Below are positions 43,677 to 54,686 of a stretch of 64,000 nt of DNA, in pieces. The notes beneath the pieces are model-generated. The model had not been told where the DNA came from, did not search any database, and saw only the letters and a list, made by a program, of their open reading frames with translations. A program made the position numbers and the translations under genes. Location of the stretch: positions 620,001-684,000 of the forward strand of contig WOFQ01000015.1 in NCBI GenBank assembly GCA_012184525.1, written 5' to 3'. Position 1 is the first letter of the stretch. Each line of letters starts with the position of its first letter. Source of the stretch: Xenoacremonium recifei (lineage: Eukaryota > Ascomycota > Sordariomycetes > Hypocreales > Nectriaceae).

Positions 43677-45272
43677 TCAAGTCTCTAATGTCTTAGCATC
43701 CCGTCGATCCTGGGCAACAGTAACGGGCTGGTGCTTGAAATCCCGAGTCCCGAGGTCCATATTGAAGAGAACGTCCAGTTCCTCATAAGTTCTACCACCC
43801 GTCTCGGGGAGACGGAAGAAGGCCCAAATAAAGCTCAAAACGATGATTCCACCAGTCAAAAATCCGCATTTCCTCTTCCAGTTTCCCTGGTCTGGGTTCA
43901 ATATATACGGGCCTACCACACTGTTCACGACTGAAGCAATGTTGTACGCAATTCGAGCGAGTCCGATGGTCATGGAGCGTAGTCGTGTTGTAGATGTTTC
44001 CCCAACAATGATGTATGCGCCAGGCCCGATGGTCAACTCATAGATGCAGTACCAAACTAAATAGACAGCAGACTCGCCATAGCCTTGAGCACTGCCGATG
44101 GGGGCGAGGGCAACAAATCCGATGACGAACATAGCAATCGCCATGCCGACCAGCCCCCAGAGGATCAAGGCACGGCGGCCAAATCGTCCAGTCAGTGGGA
44201 AAGCAATCAGGGTGCAAACAAAATGCAATCCAGCTTGACCGACGCTCATATGGAACGCCTCATTAGGTGGTAGACCGGCCTGCTCGTAAAAGTACGTGGC
44301 GTAGCCACTGATGACAAAACCAGTGAGTTGCTGGATCATCCAGATAATACAGGAAATTTCCGTACGCCACAAATTTGTGCCTTTGAAGCAGTCGAGGATG
44401 CTGGTGCCGGCATGAAGATTCATCTCTAGTTTGTTTGTTTCAATCATGAGCGCGACCGACTGTCTAGACTTCTCCCTATCAGGCTCAGTCAAACGCATGA
44501 CGACTTTCTCGGCGTCCTCTATGCGGTCTTTGCGAACCAACCACCAGGGCGATTCCGGTGCGAACAATGCCAATGGTAGAATGATAGTAGGCCATGCCCA
44601 CTGGACAGCAATGGGGATTCGCCATGCCCACGGATTTTTCTCTTGCTTACTCATAGCGGAGAGGACTCCAAAGGACACGAACTGCCCAATACCCCAGCAC
44701 AAGACGACGAAGGTCTCGAGATAGCTTCGCAAAACCACAGGGCAGACTTCAGACGCATATGCTGGGGCCATTGTGGTGAACACGCCCCAGCAAAACCCGC
44801 AAAGAAGCTCGCCGACGAAGAAGACTTCGATAGACTGTGCGAAGAAAGGGATAAATATGACGCCGATGAGGAAGGTCAGGGCCCCAATCAAAGTTCGTTT
44901 GTGCTCTATACGCTCTGTGGCGACAGAGTTCAGGTAAACGCCGATGATGTTTCCGAGAGGGTTAGAAACGTTCAAAGCGCTCTGCCACCTAGCTGGGACC
45001 TGATAGTTGGTGGTATCACCAGCCACGGGCGAACCGAAGCGCTTTCGAAAAGAGGGATAAGCTGAAAGGGAACCGAGAAGAGCCGTGTCGTATCCGTCCA
45101 TGATTATTGCGAGGGAAAAGACTGCCGACCACATGCAGGCCTTTTTGTAACGCTTCAAAGCTTGCCAGAAGGTCATGGCATGCTCCTCCTCAGTGGCGAG
45201 CTGGGCATCCACGGCGATGACGATAGTGTCTCTGCCCCCGAGTGGTCCCCCGTCCGTGTGAGCGGACTCCAT
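43677..45272 (-). CDS. MFS alpha-glucoside/maltose-type transporter, 531 aa
   Basis: Single-exon sugar porter of the alpha-glucoside:H+ symporter group. It begins with a cytosolic N terminus and MTFWQALKRYKKACMWS. Helix 1 carries the diagnostic MDGYDTALLGSLSAYPSF. Others: LNVSNPLGNIIGVYLNS, APAYASEVCPVVLRSYLE, APESPWWLVRK after helix 6, QQLTGFVISGYATYFYEQAG in helix 7, GRFGRRAL, and LPETGGRTYEELDVLF at the C-terminal end. All expected motifs are present. The Arg of PESPRW is Trp here (PESPWW), as in the maltose-permease group. It is divergent from the dead CE12 esterase. Likely imports oligosaccharides. Confidence 0.92.
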   Translation of the reverse strand: MESAHTDGGPLGGRDTIVIAVDAQLATEEEHAMTFWQALKRYKKACMWSAVFSLAIIMDGYDTALLGSLSAYPSFRKRFGSPVAGDTTNYQVPARWQSALNVSNPLGNIIGVYLNSVATERIEHKRTLIGALTFLIGVIFIPFFAQSIEVFFVGELLCGFCWGVFTTMAPAYASEVCPVVLRSYLETFVVLCWGIGQFVSFGVLSAMSKQEKNPWAWRIPIAVQWAWPTIILPLALFAPESPWWLVRKDRIEDAEKVVMRLTEPDREKSRQSVALMIETNKLEMNLHAGTSILDCFKGTNLWRTEISCIIWMIQQLTGFVISGYATYFYEQAGLPPNEAFHMSVGQAGLHFVCTLIAFPLTGRFGRRALILWGLVGMAIAMFVIGFVALAPIGSAQGYGESAVYLVWYCIYELTIGPGAYIIVGETSTTRLRSMTIGLARIAYNIASVVNSVVGPYILNPDQGNWKRKCGFLTGGIIVLSFIWAFFRLPETGGRTYEELDVLFNMDLGTRDFKHQPVTVAQDRRDAKTLET

Positions 45273-45964
45273 GTGATGTATTGCGGGGTCTTCTAAGTGA
45301 AGGTATATAGTTGTGCCAGATAAATAAGACGAGGACAGAATAACTCAACGAAAAAGTTTAGTGTGGAGGAGAGGAAGAGAGAGGGCAGAATCAAGGTTTG
45401 TCGACGAATATATAATATTGAGAGCGACCATGGAGTTTCCTCGATGAAAGCTGAATCAACAAACACTTCCTGTGCTAGCAAGGTTGGGATCATGCTGGGG
45501 AAGTCTGGGGGCGGAGTATTCCGAAGCGGGGGAGCCTCCCAACCCCTAGAATGCACACTAGACAGAGGAATACGAGCGTCCTATCCTCGATCTGTTCGCA
45601 TTTGCCTGGTATTGCGCCCGGATATTAGGCTCGGCTCCGCTGCGGTTATTCGGCCGCTCGGCTACTCAGGTTATTACCGTAACGCCCTCGCTCGATCCCT
45701 CAGAATAGTGACGAGATGTAAAGTAGTTGGAACAATTTGACCTCAAAGCGATCCTGCTCGGAGGGTGGCTCTCTTTTCCGAAATATGTTGGTAGACTAAT
45801 CTTACTAAGCTGTACTATGTTCTCAAGGAGAGAAATACATACCAAGCCATCGTTCACAGTACTCCGTAATGGTCCGTCACTTACATTTACTCTGATGGAT
45901 TCTTAGAAGGGCAAATAAAAAGATTTGAGACACTTAAGCAATAATCCCAACACTAACGATTGCA
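45273..45964. other. Divergent promoter, transporter / CE12 relic
   Basis: Includes the 13-mer CGGTTATTCGGCC at about 45643-45655, also found at about 42864-42876 beyond the 3' side of the same transporter. No gene. Confidence 0.45.
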
Positions 45965-46869
45965 ATGGAGCGAGATGCCAAGCCTCCAGCCTTTGTCCTG
46001 GCGTGTGACTTGACAACTGCAGTCCAATCCACATGGGGTGGAGGCTGGGGCTCAGGATTCGTTTCTCTTCTCAAGGCGCCTGCGCTCGGTATCAACTACG
46101 GACATAATGGCACTACTGCGGCTTCGTTCGTTGAAGATGGCCATTAGGCCGAAGTGATAAAACTCATTTCGGAGTTGAGACACAGTCATCGTTTTCGTGA
46201 CTCTACAGGTCAGTCATGGCGTTTTGGGACCCGTAATGACACCTTTGATTTGCATAGAGTGTATCGTAAGATGCTACGGTGGGACAATAAGTCGTACAGT
46301 TCGGACACAACGACCAAAAGCCGTTGGCAAACATCACTCCCGGCGAATATCGGCAGAATCTCCAGGACCTTGCGCGTGAATCGGCAATGGCGGGTGCAAT
46401 ATCTGTTAGTTTTGATGCTCCTCCATCTTCGCCAGCGTCCATGTTGATGATGAGGTCGTAGATATTAGTGACTCCTCTGACTCGGAGGTCATTCACTGAT
46501 GACGGAATTCTTGTTGACTCAATTTATGGGGAACGCCTCGCCACGATATCAGCTGCGAATCCTACTGGTTCGTTCTATGTTGACCTGAATCAAGCCAGCC
46601 GACAATACGTGAGTGCTATTGGAAGTGTCGCATCGCGACGACATGACCTTCGGGCTTCAGACCAAACACATCTAAATGAGTATGGGAGTAAAGTGTTCGG
46701 ACGCATCGTGGCTGATCTGATGCTCGGATATTCACCATTAGCCGGGGATAGTGATCTGTCGTTCACAGGGGCGTCCGCAGCTTCGGTAGAGTGGCAAAAG
46801 TGGTTAAGGCGATGGCTCAGGGCCGACATAATGCTTACTGAGGCAATTTGGGGCGGGCAACCCGCGTAG
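45965..46869 (+). pseudogene. Decayed CE12-type (rhamnogalacturonan acetylesterase-like) SGNH esterase
   Basis: The order of motifs follows fungal CE12 esterases: FVLACDLTTAVQSTWGGGW, GINYGHNGTTAASFV, then after an intron VVQFGHNDQKPLANITPGEY, after another RRSFTDDGILVDSIYGERL, and DQTHLNEYGSKVFGRIVADL with the catalytic D-x-x-H. The nucleophile of the DSTTA block reads Leu (TTG at 46010-46012, one C-to-T change from TCG). A TAG at 46145-46147 sits where Trp is expected (DGHW). Both lesions remove activity. Introns near 46215-46300 and 46402-46466 can be read. No signal peptide is visible at the present start, so the 5' end may also be damaged. Confidence 0.82.
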
Positions 46870-47587
46870 TACCATTGACAACGAAGTATCTTAGGTGACA
46901 GACCTCGCATAGAGTCCATAAATGAACGCAGTAGACAAGAAAGCTCATTGGTCTCTGCACCCACGCAGCCCTGCAAAGATCGACTGCGTTGATCATTCGA
47001 TCCTGGTTCTTGTTTGCAACACGAGACCGAAACGTCTGTGGGGGCGGGGAAAGCGCGGCATTCGCCACGGGTGCTGTCACAACGACGTTCTTCAGTTACC
47101 GAGTTACCGGCGCTAGAGTTTGCGTAATTGCAGCACAAATCCTAGCATGTCTCGCGAGGGCATTCGTGATTGGAACGCAAGTCTTAGCCCCTGAAATGGA
47201 CACATCGAATGCATTGGAGCGTTATACCATTGCGCACTGCCTCGGACCGTCGCATATGTACGTAGGCAATGGGGATTTGCGAACTTCGTTTGGTGCGAAA
47301 ATTACCCAGACAGGACGGAAAATCTAATGTTTAATGGCTCCAGTTGTGTGAGTAACGTTCGATACTCCGTACGTAGCCCGCGAACTGAAACCCCTGCAGG
47401 CACTTCCCCGTGGGGAAAGAATGTGCCCCGTTGTAAGGGCTTGGAAAATAAAAACCGTGAGCGGCTTATAAAAAGGAAAATCTGATAGGAACCTTTCTTT
47501 TCTGGTACCTTCTTCAGACTCAGATCCCTTCCAACCGTTAAGTGAGCTTATTGTGTCATGTCCTATCGTCATTTTGAGGTTGGAAAC
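46870..47587. other. Intergenic; TATA element of next gene
   Basis: No supported gene. TATAAAAA at about 47467-47474 lies 114-121 bp before the next ATG. Confidence 0.45.
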
Positions 47588-49791
47588 ATGCTCATCCAGC
47601 CAAAATTCCTTCGTCCGGGTCTTGTGCCAGCTCTCCTGGCGATAGGTTGTTTGCAAGCCCATGCCCAGTACATCGATCCAAATCTGAAGCCTTCAATCCC
47701 TACTATTACTCCAATCAGCCAGGTTGACACCAATTTGACGGAGTATAACCGTTTCGTCCTCACTGTAGGCGACGACCCGTTCTTCTACAACGGCATTCAG
47801 CTTCGGGCCGATAAGCTCAAGGACGTCTACTTTTACACCGAGCCGGATATTAAAGCCCTGTACCAGCTTGCAGCTGAAGATGGATTCACAGTTGTTAACA
47901 CCCAAATAACTTGGCTCGATGTACAACCCGACACTTCCATCAATGCCAGCGAATCAACTTATATTCGAGGCGGATCATTTGCCAATGAAAACTTCGCTTC
48001 CAGCACTTCCAATATTCTCGGGCATTCGCCTAACAATGAGAGCTATTCTGAGCTAGTCTACGTCAAGTTTGACTTTCCTGCCTACTCCGGCAGTGTCGAC
48101 GCAGCCAAGATTCGCTTTTATGTTGACTCGGCGCTCGTTGACTCGTTGGCATTCCCGGCAACGCTTTATGGTATTACCAACAACTCTTGGTCCGCCTCAG
48201 CTGTGACGTGGTCAAGCGCTCCCAATAGCCACAATGGAAATATCACAGGGACTCTTGGGGTCGATTACTTCATTGCCTCAACCAGCCCTTCCTGGGACCC
48301 AATCACTTCTCAAACATACTACGATTTCGACGCTACTGAATTCATTAGGGATCACTGTCCCGAAAAGATTGCGAGCTTCGTACTCACTGCGGCGAATAGT
48401 GGCACAGGCACCGTAGGTGCCTCTGTGTCTGGCGCCAAGGGAACTCACCCTCCCAGTCTAATCTTGTCTGATGAAAATAACTTTGACTGGACCTATCTCG
48501 AGACTCTCCTCGGATGGGCCGAGGCTGCTGGCATTAAGCTGGAACTGATTTGGTTTGGTTCAGACTCTACAGGGGTTACAATGGATAGCCGCGTAGCTTA
48601 CTTCTCCATGACGAATATCAAAAATGAAGAGGTCAACTCCGACGGCTCCCATACCCCGGTCTTTGCAAAGAATACAGACCCAGCCTACGGGGTCTACTGG
48701 TACTTCTTAGACAAGAATGATCTAACTACACGTTCGCAGGAGAAGCGAGCTATCAAGGAGATGATGAATCAAGTAGCCTCCTGGAACGAAGCAAATGGGA
48801 ACAGTAAAGTTGTTGTTGGCGTTGACATTGCCAACGAACCCGCCATCCAGAAATTCCACGGTTCATCTTTCACCGCGTGGCACAATCCAGCTACGTGGGC
48901 AGCACTGAGCAATTTCTCCTCAGTGCAAAACTTCGTCGACCGTACCATGTGGGAGTTTTGTGTCAACCTAGCGAACGGGGTCAAGGAATCCAATTACCCA
49001 GTTTGGACTCGATCCAATGACTTCAACGGAGTCGACGCTGCGCATGCTTCATACAACGAGGCACAACGAGAGACTGTGGGCACCAGCGTAGACTTTGTTG
49101 GTCTCGATCCATACAGCAATGGCTTCACTGATGCCTTTTTGTTTGGCCATGCCGTGAGTTGGGACAATAAAAAGTACGCAACAGGCAAAACCTACCAATG
49201 ATCATGGAGAATTCTGGCGCTTACAATACCTCTTACGGCATTCTACTCGCTGCACTAGCAGGCGGCTCTGTATACAACGTCTACGACCTCATTAGCTCCG
49301 ATAACCTCGGCTTGTGTGTGCCAAAGGATCCTAGCTCCGGTGACTATAGCCTAGTGGCTCGTGGTTCTTACGTCTAGACTGTCGTCAATATCAACAACAT
49401 GCTTTTGAAGATCTCTGAAGATCTTGCTACACAGGCTACACGCACAGTTGGCGGTACAGCCTTGGACTTTCTTAACATATTCTGGAATGAAATAAGGGTT
49501 ATCTCTTCTTTTGGAAGGGTTGAAATCACCTACGAGCCTTCCAGTTACTCAGCCGTTGGTATTGTTGATGTTCGATCCGACACCGAGCTCGCGTTGCTCA
49601 GCACGGGCAACGGTACATACGCGTTAGAAGGGATTAGTGGCTACGGATTGAGTTCCATCGAGTCTGGAATATATCAAGGCTCTCAATGGGTCAAGACTGC
49701 TGATATTTCCTACACGACTACAAATGGTGATATCTTGCTTACGATAAGCGCATATGAATGCATCCGGGTTGTCACAGAAAGGGGCACATAA
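47588..49791 (+). pseudogene. Secreted clan GH-A-like glycosidase with an inserted DNRLRE domain; frameshift plus nonsense codon
   Basis: From Met at 47588 there is a signal peptide (GLVPALLAIGCLQAHAQ). A (beta/alpha)8-like start (FVLTVGDDPFFYNGIQLR, AAEDGFTVVNTQITWLDVQPD) is interrupted by a segment of about 180 residues that looks like a DNRLRE beta-sandwich (SESTYIRGGSF, YVKFDFPAYSGSVDAAKIRFY, YDFDATEFIRDH). The barrel then resumes (LLGWAEAAGIKLELIWFGSDS) with VGVDIANEPA, whose Glu at 48836-48838 is a candidate acid/base. At about 49190 one base is missing in an A-run, and the frame ends at 49201. The other frame continues with LPMIMENSGAYNTSYG, a candidate nucleophile region. It is broken again by TAG at 49375-49377 where Gln is likely, then reads NNMLLKISEDLATQ to the end at 49791. 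Family number uncertain. Confidence 0.75.
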
Positions 49792-50215
49792 GGGGAGATG
49801 TACGTTTCCATACCGCAGAAGATATCAATAGAGCCCCGAAAGGGAATAGCCAAAATGAGTCTTTACACTCTAAACTGAATATGCTCCTACATACCTCAGG
49901 ACACTCAAATCTCGCTCGGAGTATTCATCTGAAAGTTGTTGGGAAGCAAGAACCAGCTCGCATGCTAGAGGTATGTATACCCTCCAGTCTTCCTGTTCTA
50001 TCACTTACTTGCCGAGCTCATTAAAATACTTCAAGGCAACGAAGCTACTTGAAAAGATCCGAAGTTTCGATTACATTCCGGACTAAAGTTTCTCGACGTA
50101 TTGTAGCATATCTTGGCTTCACCACACTTGCTTTGAAGGCAGTAATCCACACATGCAGATTCTTGTCTATTCAGCTTCAATAGATGAAAAGGGAAGTCTG
50201 GAATACTTCTCCAAG
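49792..50215. other. Intergenic, convergent 3' ends
   Basis: No supported feature. Confidence 0.4.
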
Positions 50216-51249
50216 CTAGTATGATGCCGGTGTTACGCTTAGTCTACCGCCGTCGGTGATCAAAACGTTGCCATTACAATATGCTCCAGCTCTAGACGCC
50301 AGGAATAATATTGCGCCAGCCATATCCTTCTCGTCGCCCATTCTCTCCTCTGGTACTACAGAGGGAGGAAAGGTCTGCTTCAGGCTCTTTAAATCTCGTT
50401 CCATATTCGCAGTCGTCATTTCAGATGGGTATACTTTTCAAGAATTAGCGCCATACAGGAAGGTTGTATGGTAACACTTACTGCCTGGGGCAATGACATT
50501 ACTCCTTATTCCATAGGGGGCTAAAAGAGTTGAGAACTGCTTCATCATCTGTGTGGTTGCCGCTTTGCTACCTCCATATGCAAATCCACCAGGCACGTTC
50601 CTGTTAAATCCGGATATTGAGCTAGTTGATATAACCTGGCTTCTTTGCTCTCGAACTTCCCTTTTGTTTCCTTTGTCTAACAGATCGAGAAAAGCCACAA
50701 TCGTAAAGAAGGTCGCCGAGGCGTTGACTGCGTAGGTTCTAGAAAAGGTTTCGAAGGTAGGCGACCAGAGCTTCTGTTGCAGCTCGTGGAGTGTTGGTGA
50801 TGATCGTAGTCCGATAAGGTCTGGGCCGCTGACTCCTGCATTGGCGATGAGGATGTCAAGGAATCCTACTTCTGCTTCTACTTGAGCAACGATGCGTGCA
50901 AGATCCTCCTTGCAAGTCACATCCCCCTGAAGTGGTATAATATTTCCATTGACCTGTCGGTTATTTCAATGCTGGTATTCTGACTCTGTAGATACCAAAA
51001 AACGTACGGACTGTTTAGACGCCATCTGTAAGGCTTCAAGACGTCTTCCGATAATGTAAACTTTGGCAGCTCCGTTGGCCTCCAATGCTTTGGCCATCAT
51101 AAGTCCGATCCCTACTTTATTTAATCTCTCTGTTCAGGAATTGGCTATGTCCGATGTCAGGGTATGCTCTCACCACTTCCGCCTCCCGTAATCACCACGA
51201 CCAGACCGTTAACGCTAAACAAGTCCGCGGCAAGTACTGAGGAACTCAT
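50216..51249 (-). CDS. Short-chain dehydrogenase/reductase (SDR), 289 aa
   Basis: Classical NAD(P)-dependent SDR. Exons about 51174-51249, 51008-51111, 50482-50953 and 50216-50433. Spliced motifs: VVVITGGGSGIGLMMAKALE (cofactor loop TGxxxGIG), VYIIGRR with Arg suited to NADP(H), GDVTCKEDL, LIANAGVSG (NAG), active-site Ser in STSSISG, the Tyr-Lys pair in YGGSKAA, and VIAPGIYPSEMT after the last intron. The C terminus (YCNGNVLITDGGRLS) is typical. Length is normal and the codon sum exact. No neighbour pinpoints the substrate. Intact. Confidence 0.92.
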
Positions 51250-52144
51250 GGTTTCCAAAACTCTTCAAGTCGTAAATCAGAAGCCTTGACTTCGTGCGTT
51301 CCACAAGCCAACTACTATTTTTGAGATCAGTACGCTGATAAAAAGTAGACAAATTAAAATGCACAAATGTTTGGATGGTCCATGGATTGATACGCCGCAG
51401 GGGTTGGGAAATCTGTATTGAACAAACACATTCACCGCCTAATAGCAGTAACCTGAAAGGGAATTATGACCCAAGGACTTAGCATCTGGCTCCTCCTCTT
51501 AGTGTTTATTCAGACGATTGTTGCACCACAAGTATAATTTTGTTTGTAGGTGGCTTCAATCGGTACATAATTTGCATTCATCCAATCAATCACTGTGACT
51601 CAAATCTCTACCGAACGGCGTGATCACTTACCCAGGATAAGATTGTCTGTGATAATGGAAATAATAGAGATCTCTGGTTTCAAATCAATCCATCTCCATG
51701 GACCAAGAAATCTTTTTCATTCAAACAGGGGATTTAATTTAGACAATGTTGACGCATCATCTCGCGTCGGCTCGGATCTTGAAAATGAGGGGTTTATGGG
51801 CTGCTAAGCGGACTAAGCGACATCCTTCGGCGTAGCTAGCATTCCAATCCGGCGCGCTTTGTTATGCCGATCAGCCATTTCAGCAACTATCATTTCGTCT
51901 TAATTTTGAACTCGTTTCGGAGCATTGAAAGGGTGCGCATTCGGTTCTGAATTGGTACGACTTCTTACTTTCGGAGCACAGTAAATAAATTCCCATGATT
52001 GCCTTTTTCAACACCACGAATTATTTTATATTGAAAAAGAATCTGAAGCTGAACATTGGTTATAGCGGCCATTACTAGAGCTATGTACCATTCGTGGCAT
52101 CTTTATTAAGGTACCTAGAAGATTCTCCGCTTGCCTCCCTTTCC
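51250..52144. other. Intergenic 0.9 kb
   Basis: SDR promoter and transporter 3' flank; AT-rich near 52020-52035. No gene. Confidence 0.45.
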
Positions 52145-53893
52145 TCAAACATTCGCAACCTTCTCGTCCAAAGGTGTTAAATGTAAAGTTTTCTCTTCTT
52201 CTGTCGGATATGCACGCGAGCGCATAGTCCACGACGATTTGTCGAATAGCTGATCCATCGACTCGATCGATCGACCCTTGAGCTCGGGGAAGAAGAAGTA
52301 GGCCCAAACTGCGCCAACAAACGTGAAAACAGTGAAAATGAGATAAGCTCCCCACTTGTCAAGGTTCAGCATCATGTACGGTGTGCCTCGTGTAATAGCA
52401 AAGTTCAAAAGCCATTGGAAGGCATAGACGGAGGACATGCAGAGAGCACGGATGCGGTTGGGGAAGATCTCCGAGGGTACGACCCACGGAACGACGGACC
52501 ATCCAAACGACCATCCGAAAGCGTAGATGTAGATAGCAACAAGACCGACATAACCACCCGCGCTGACTTGGCCCGACTTGATGTTGCCCACCTTCACGAA
52601 GACGGTGAGGTAGAGTAGGCAGCAAGCCTGGATCAGTGCTCCGGTGAGCAAGGGCTTACGTCGTCCAACATTGTCAACGATGAACAGGACGTAAACAACC
52701 GCAGTCACAATCTTAACGATTCCGTACACTCCAGTGGCAAGCAGAGATGAACTGGTTCCCGATAGCCCCAGGGACGCAAAGATAGATGGCGCGAAGTAAT
52801 TGATGGCATTCGTTCCCGTCATTTGTTGAAAAATCTGCAGAATAATTGCCATACAATATCGTCGCCGATTCGCTGGGATGGTAGCGATCTCTTTGATCAA
52901 ACCAAACAGAGACGAGCTACCAGAAGTTGATTTCTCCAGCTGTACCGACTGGGTGATCTCTGCAATCTCTGTCGCGACGAAAGGATGATCGGCCGGCAAC
53001 CGGCGGACATAGGTGAGGACTTTGATTGCTTCTTCTTGTTGATCGTGGCTAATGAGATACCGTGGAGATTCTTTTTGGAAAAGCATTCCGAGGAACAGCA
53101 GACCGCCTGGAATCATCTGGATGGCCATGGGGACGCGCCATTGTCGATCAGTAGGGTTCTTCCAGGTGCTCACTGCATACTGGACAATATGAAGTTAGTG
53201 AGGGTCTAGGTTGAAAATGGTGGTAAGGTCCTCAACATACGTTGATCCAGAAGGCTAGGGAAAGACAGATAAGAATCATAAGGTTAAAGCATGTTGCAAG
53301 AGAACCGCGGACCGCCTTCGGTGCCACCTCAGATATATACATCGGTGCAATGGCAGAGCAGAGACCAGTCGCGAGACCAGAAATTACGCGGCCAACATAC
53401 AGAGCTTCTGTGCAAGTACGAAGTCAGCACCTTTCTTGAGCATGTCTTATCAATTGACTGACTGAGATTAGCGACCAACTGAAGACAGCAACCAACGATG
53501 AAAATGGCCGCGCCCAAGATCAGCGTCCATCGACGACCGAGGCGATCCGCCGACGTATAGGCGAACAACGATCCCACCACTGCGCCAGCTTGTAACATCG
53601 TTACAATGTTGGCAGATAGGCTAGGAGCCTGGTAGGCGTTCGGACCGTCGGCCAAAAGTCCGAATGTCTTCTTGAAGGAGTCGAGAACAATAATACCGCT
53701 ATCATTCGAGTCAGTCTTTACTATCAGAGTTCGAGTTGTTCCAAAGAGATCTCGATTCTTACCCAATGTTTCCAGTGTCGAATCCAAAGAAAGATCCTGC
53801 CATACAGGCGCTCACGGTGGCAAACAACAGCCTCCCGTTGAGCACCTCGCGAGGCATTGCCTTCATATCGGCGCTGGTAAGGAAATGGGCCAT
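52145..53893 (-). CDS. MFS sugar/quinate-type transporter, 522 aa
   Basis: Sugar porter family, quinate/hexose-permease-like. Exons 53763-53893, 53463-53698, 53241-53407 and 52145-53179. Start MAHFLTSADMKAM at 53893. Motifs: SFFGFDTGNIGGIIVLDSF in helix 1, SADRLGRRWTLI, YVGRVISGLATGLCSAIAPM, SEVAPKAVRG, QKESPRYLI (PESPR-like) after helix 6, QQMTGTNAINYFAPSIF in helix 7, VDNVGRRKPLL, WVVPSEIFPNRIRA and FFPELKGRSIESMDQLF. The frame is clean across all junctions. It is divergent from the Asp-box protein, so it may import that enzyme's product; inference. Confidence 0.92.
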
Positions 53894-54686
53894 GGTGATG
53901 GTCGAGGGCACGCGCAGGCGAAGAACTTGAAGGAAGTCAAAGTCGGTAGAGAAATTGTGAAGGCCAAAATTGGTGGGTTATCTACTCCGTATTATGGGGG
54001 GTGATTCTGGGGTCCGGGGGGGGAATAAATGTCTGGTGTAGGTGCCCACTCTCTTTCCGGGGATAGATGCGGAGATGGGGATAGTAGAACATAGCGGAGA
54101 AGTACGAATATTCACTGAGGCGATCGGCTATGCCGCCGAGGGATGAGATATGGTTCCTGCAGCAGTGGAAATGCTAATTACGACAACAAGCGAGAAGCGA
54201 GTATTCTGCGAGCACCGGCTCGGAAGTAGACTTCGAAGAACCTGGGGCCGTGAAAAGACAGCATCAGCTAGCAACCCTCGCCAGCTCTTCCGATATTCGG
54301 ACATCATAAATGTTCTTCATATAAGAACAAGAATTATTTAGCAAAAAGTGCCTCATAAGGACTAGGTTCAGTGTCGGATGGCTGCGCTAGTAATCCAACA
54401 GTCACTTTCTAACCTGTTCGGGTATTCTTCTCGCCTCGACGATCGGCTCCAAGGAATAAATTAATACGGGTAATTAAATAAATCTTGGAGCCGAAGCCTT
54501 AAAACTCTTGGCGCTTTGCATCGATCATCCATCATCGGTGATCGGTGTCGAACTTGCAAGCGACCCGAGTTAGCACAAAACCCCACACATGCCGAAGGAC
54601 GTCTCAGTTGGTTTAAGTACTCCTCGTATGATTCCCCATTTCCTTGCACCAGCAGATGCCGCTGCTTCGAGTTGCTCCAGAAAGTC
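53894..54686. other. Divergent promoter, transporter / Asp-box protein
   Basis: G-run-rich block at 53990-54030 (GGGGGGTG, CCGGGGGGGG) that could hold CreA-type sites. No gene. Confidence 0.4.
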
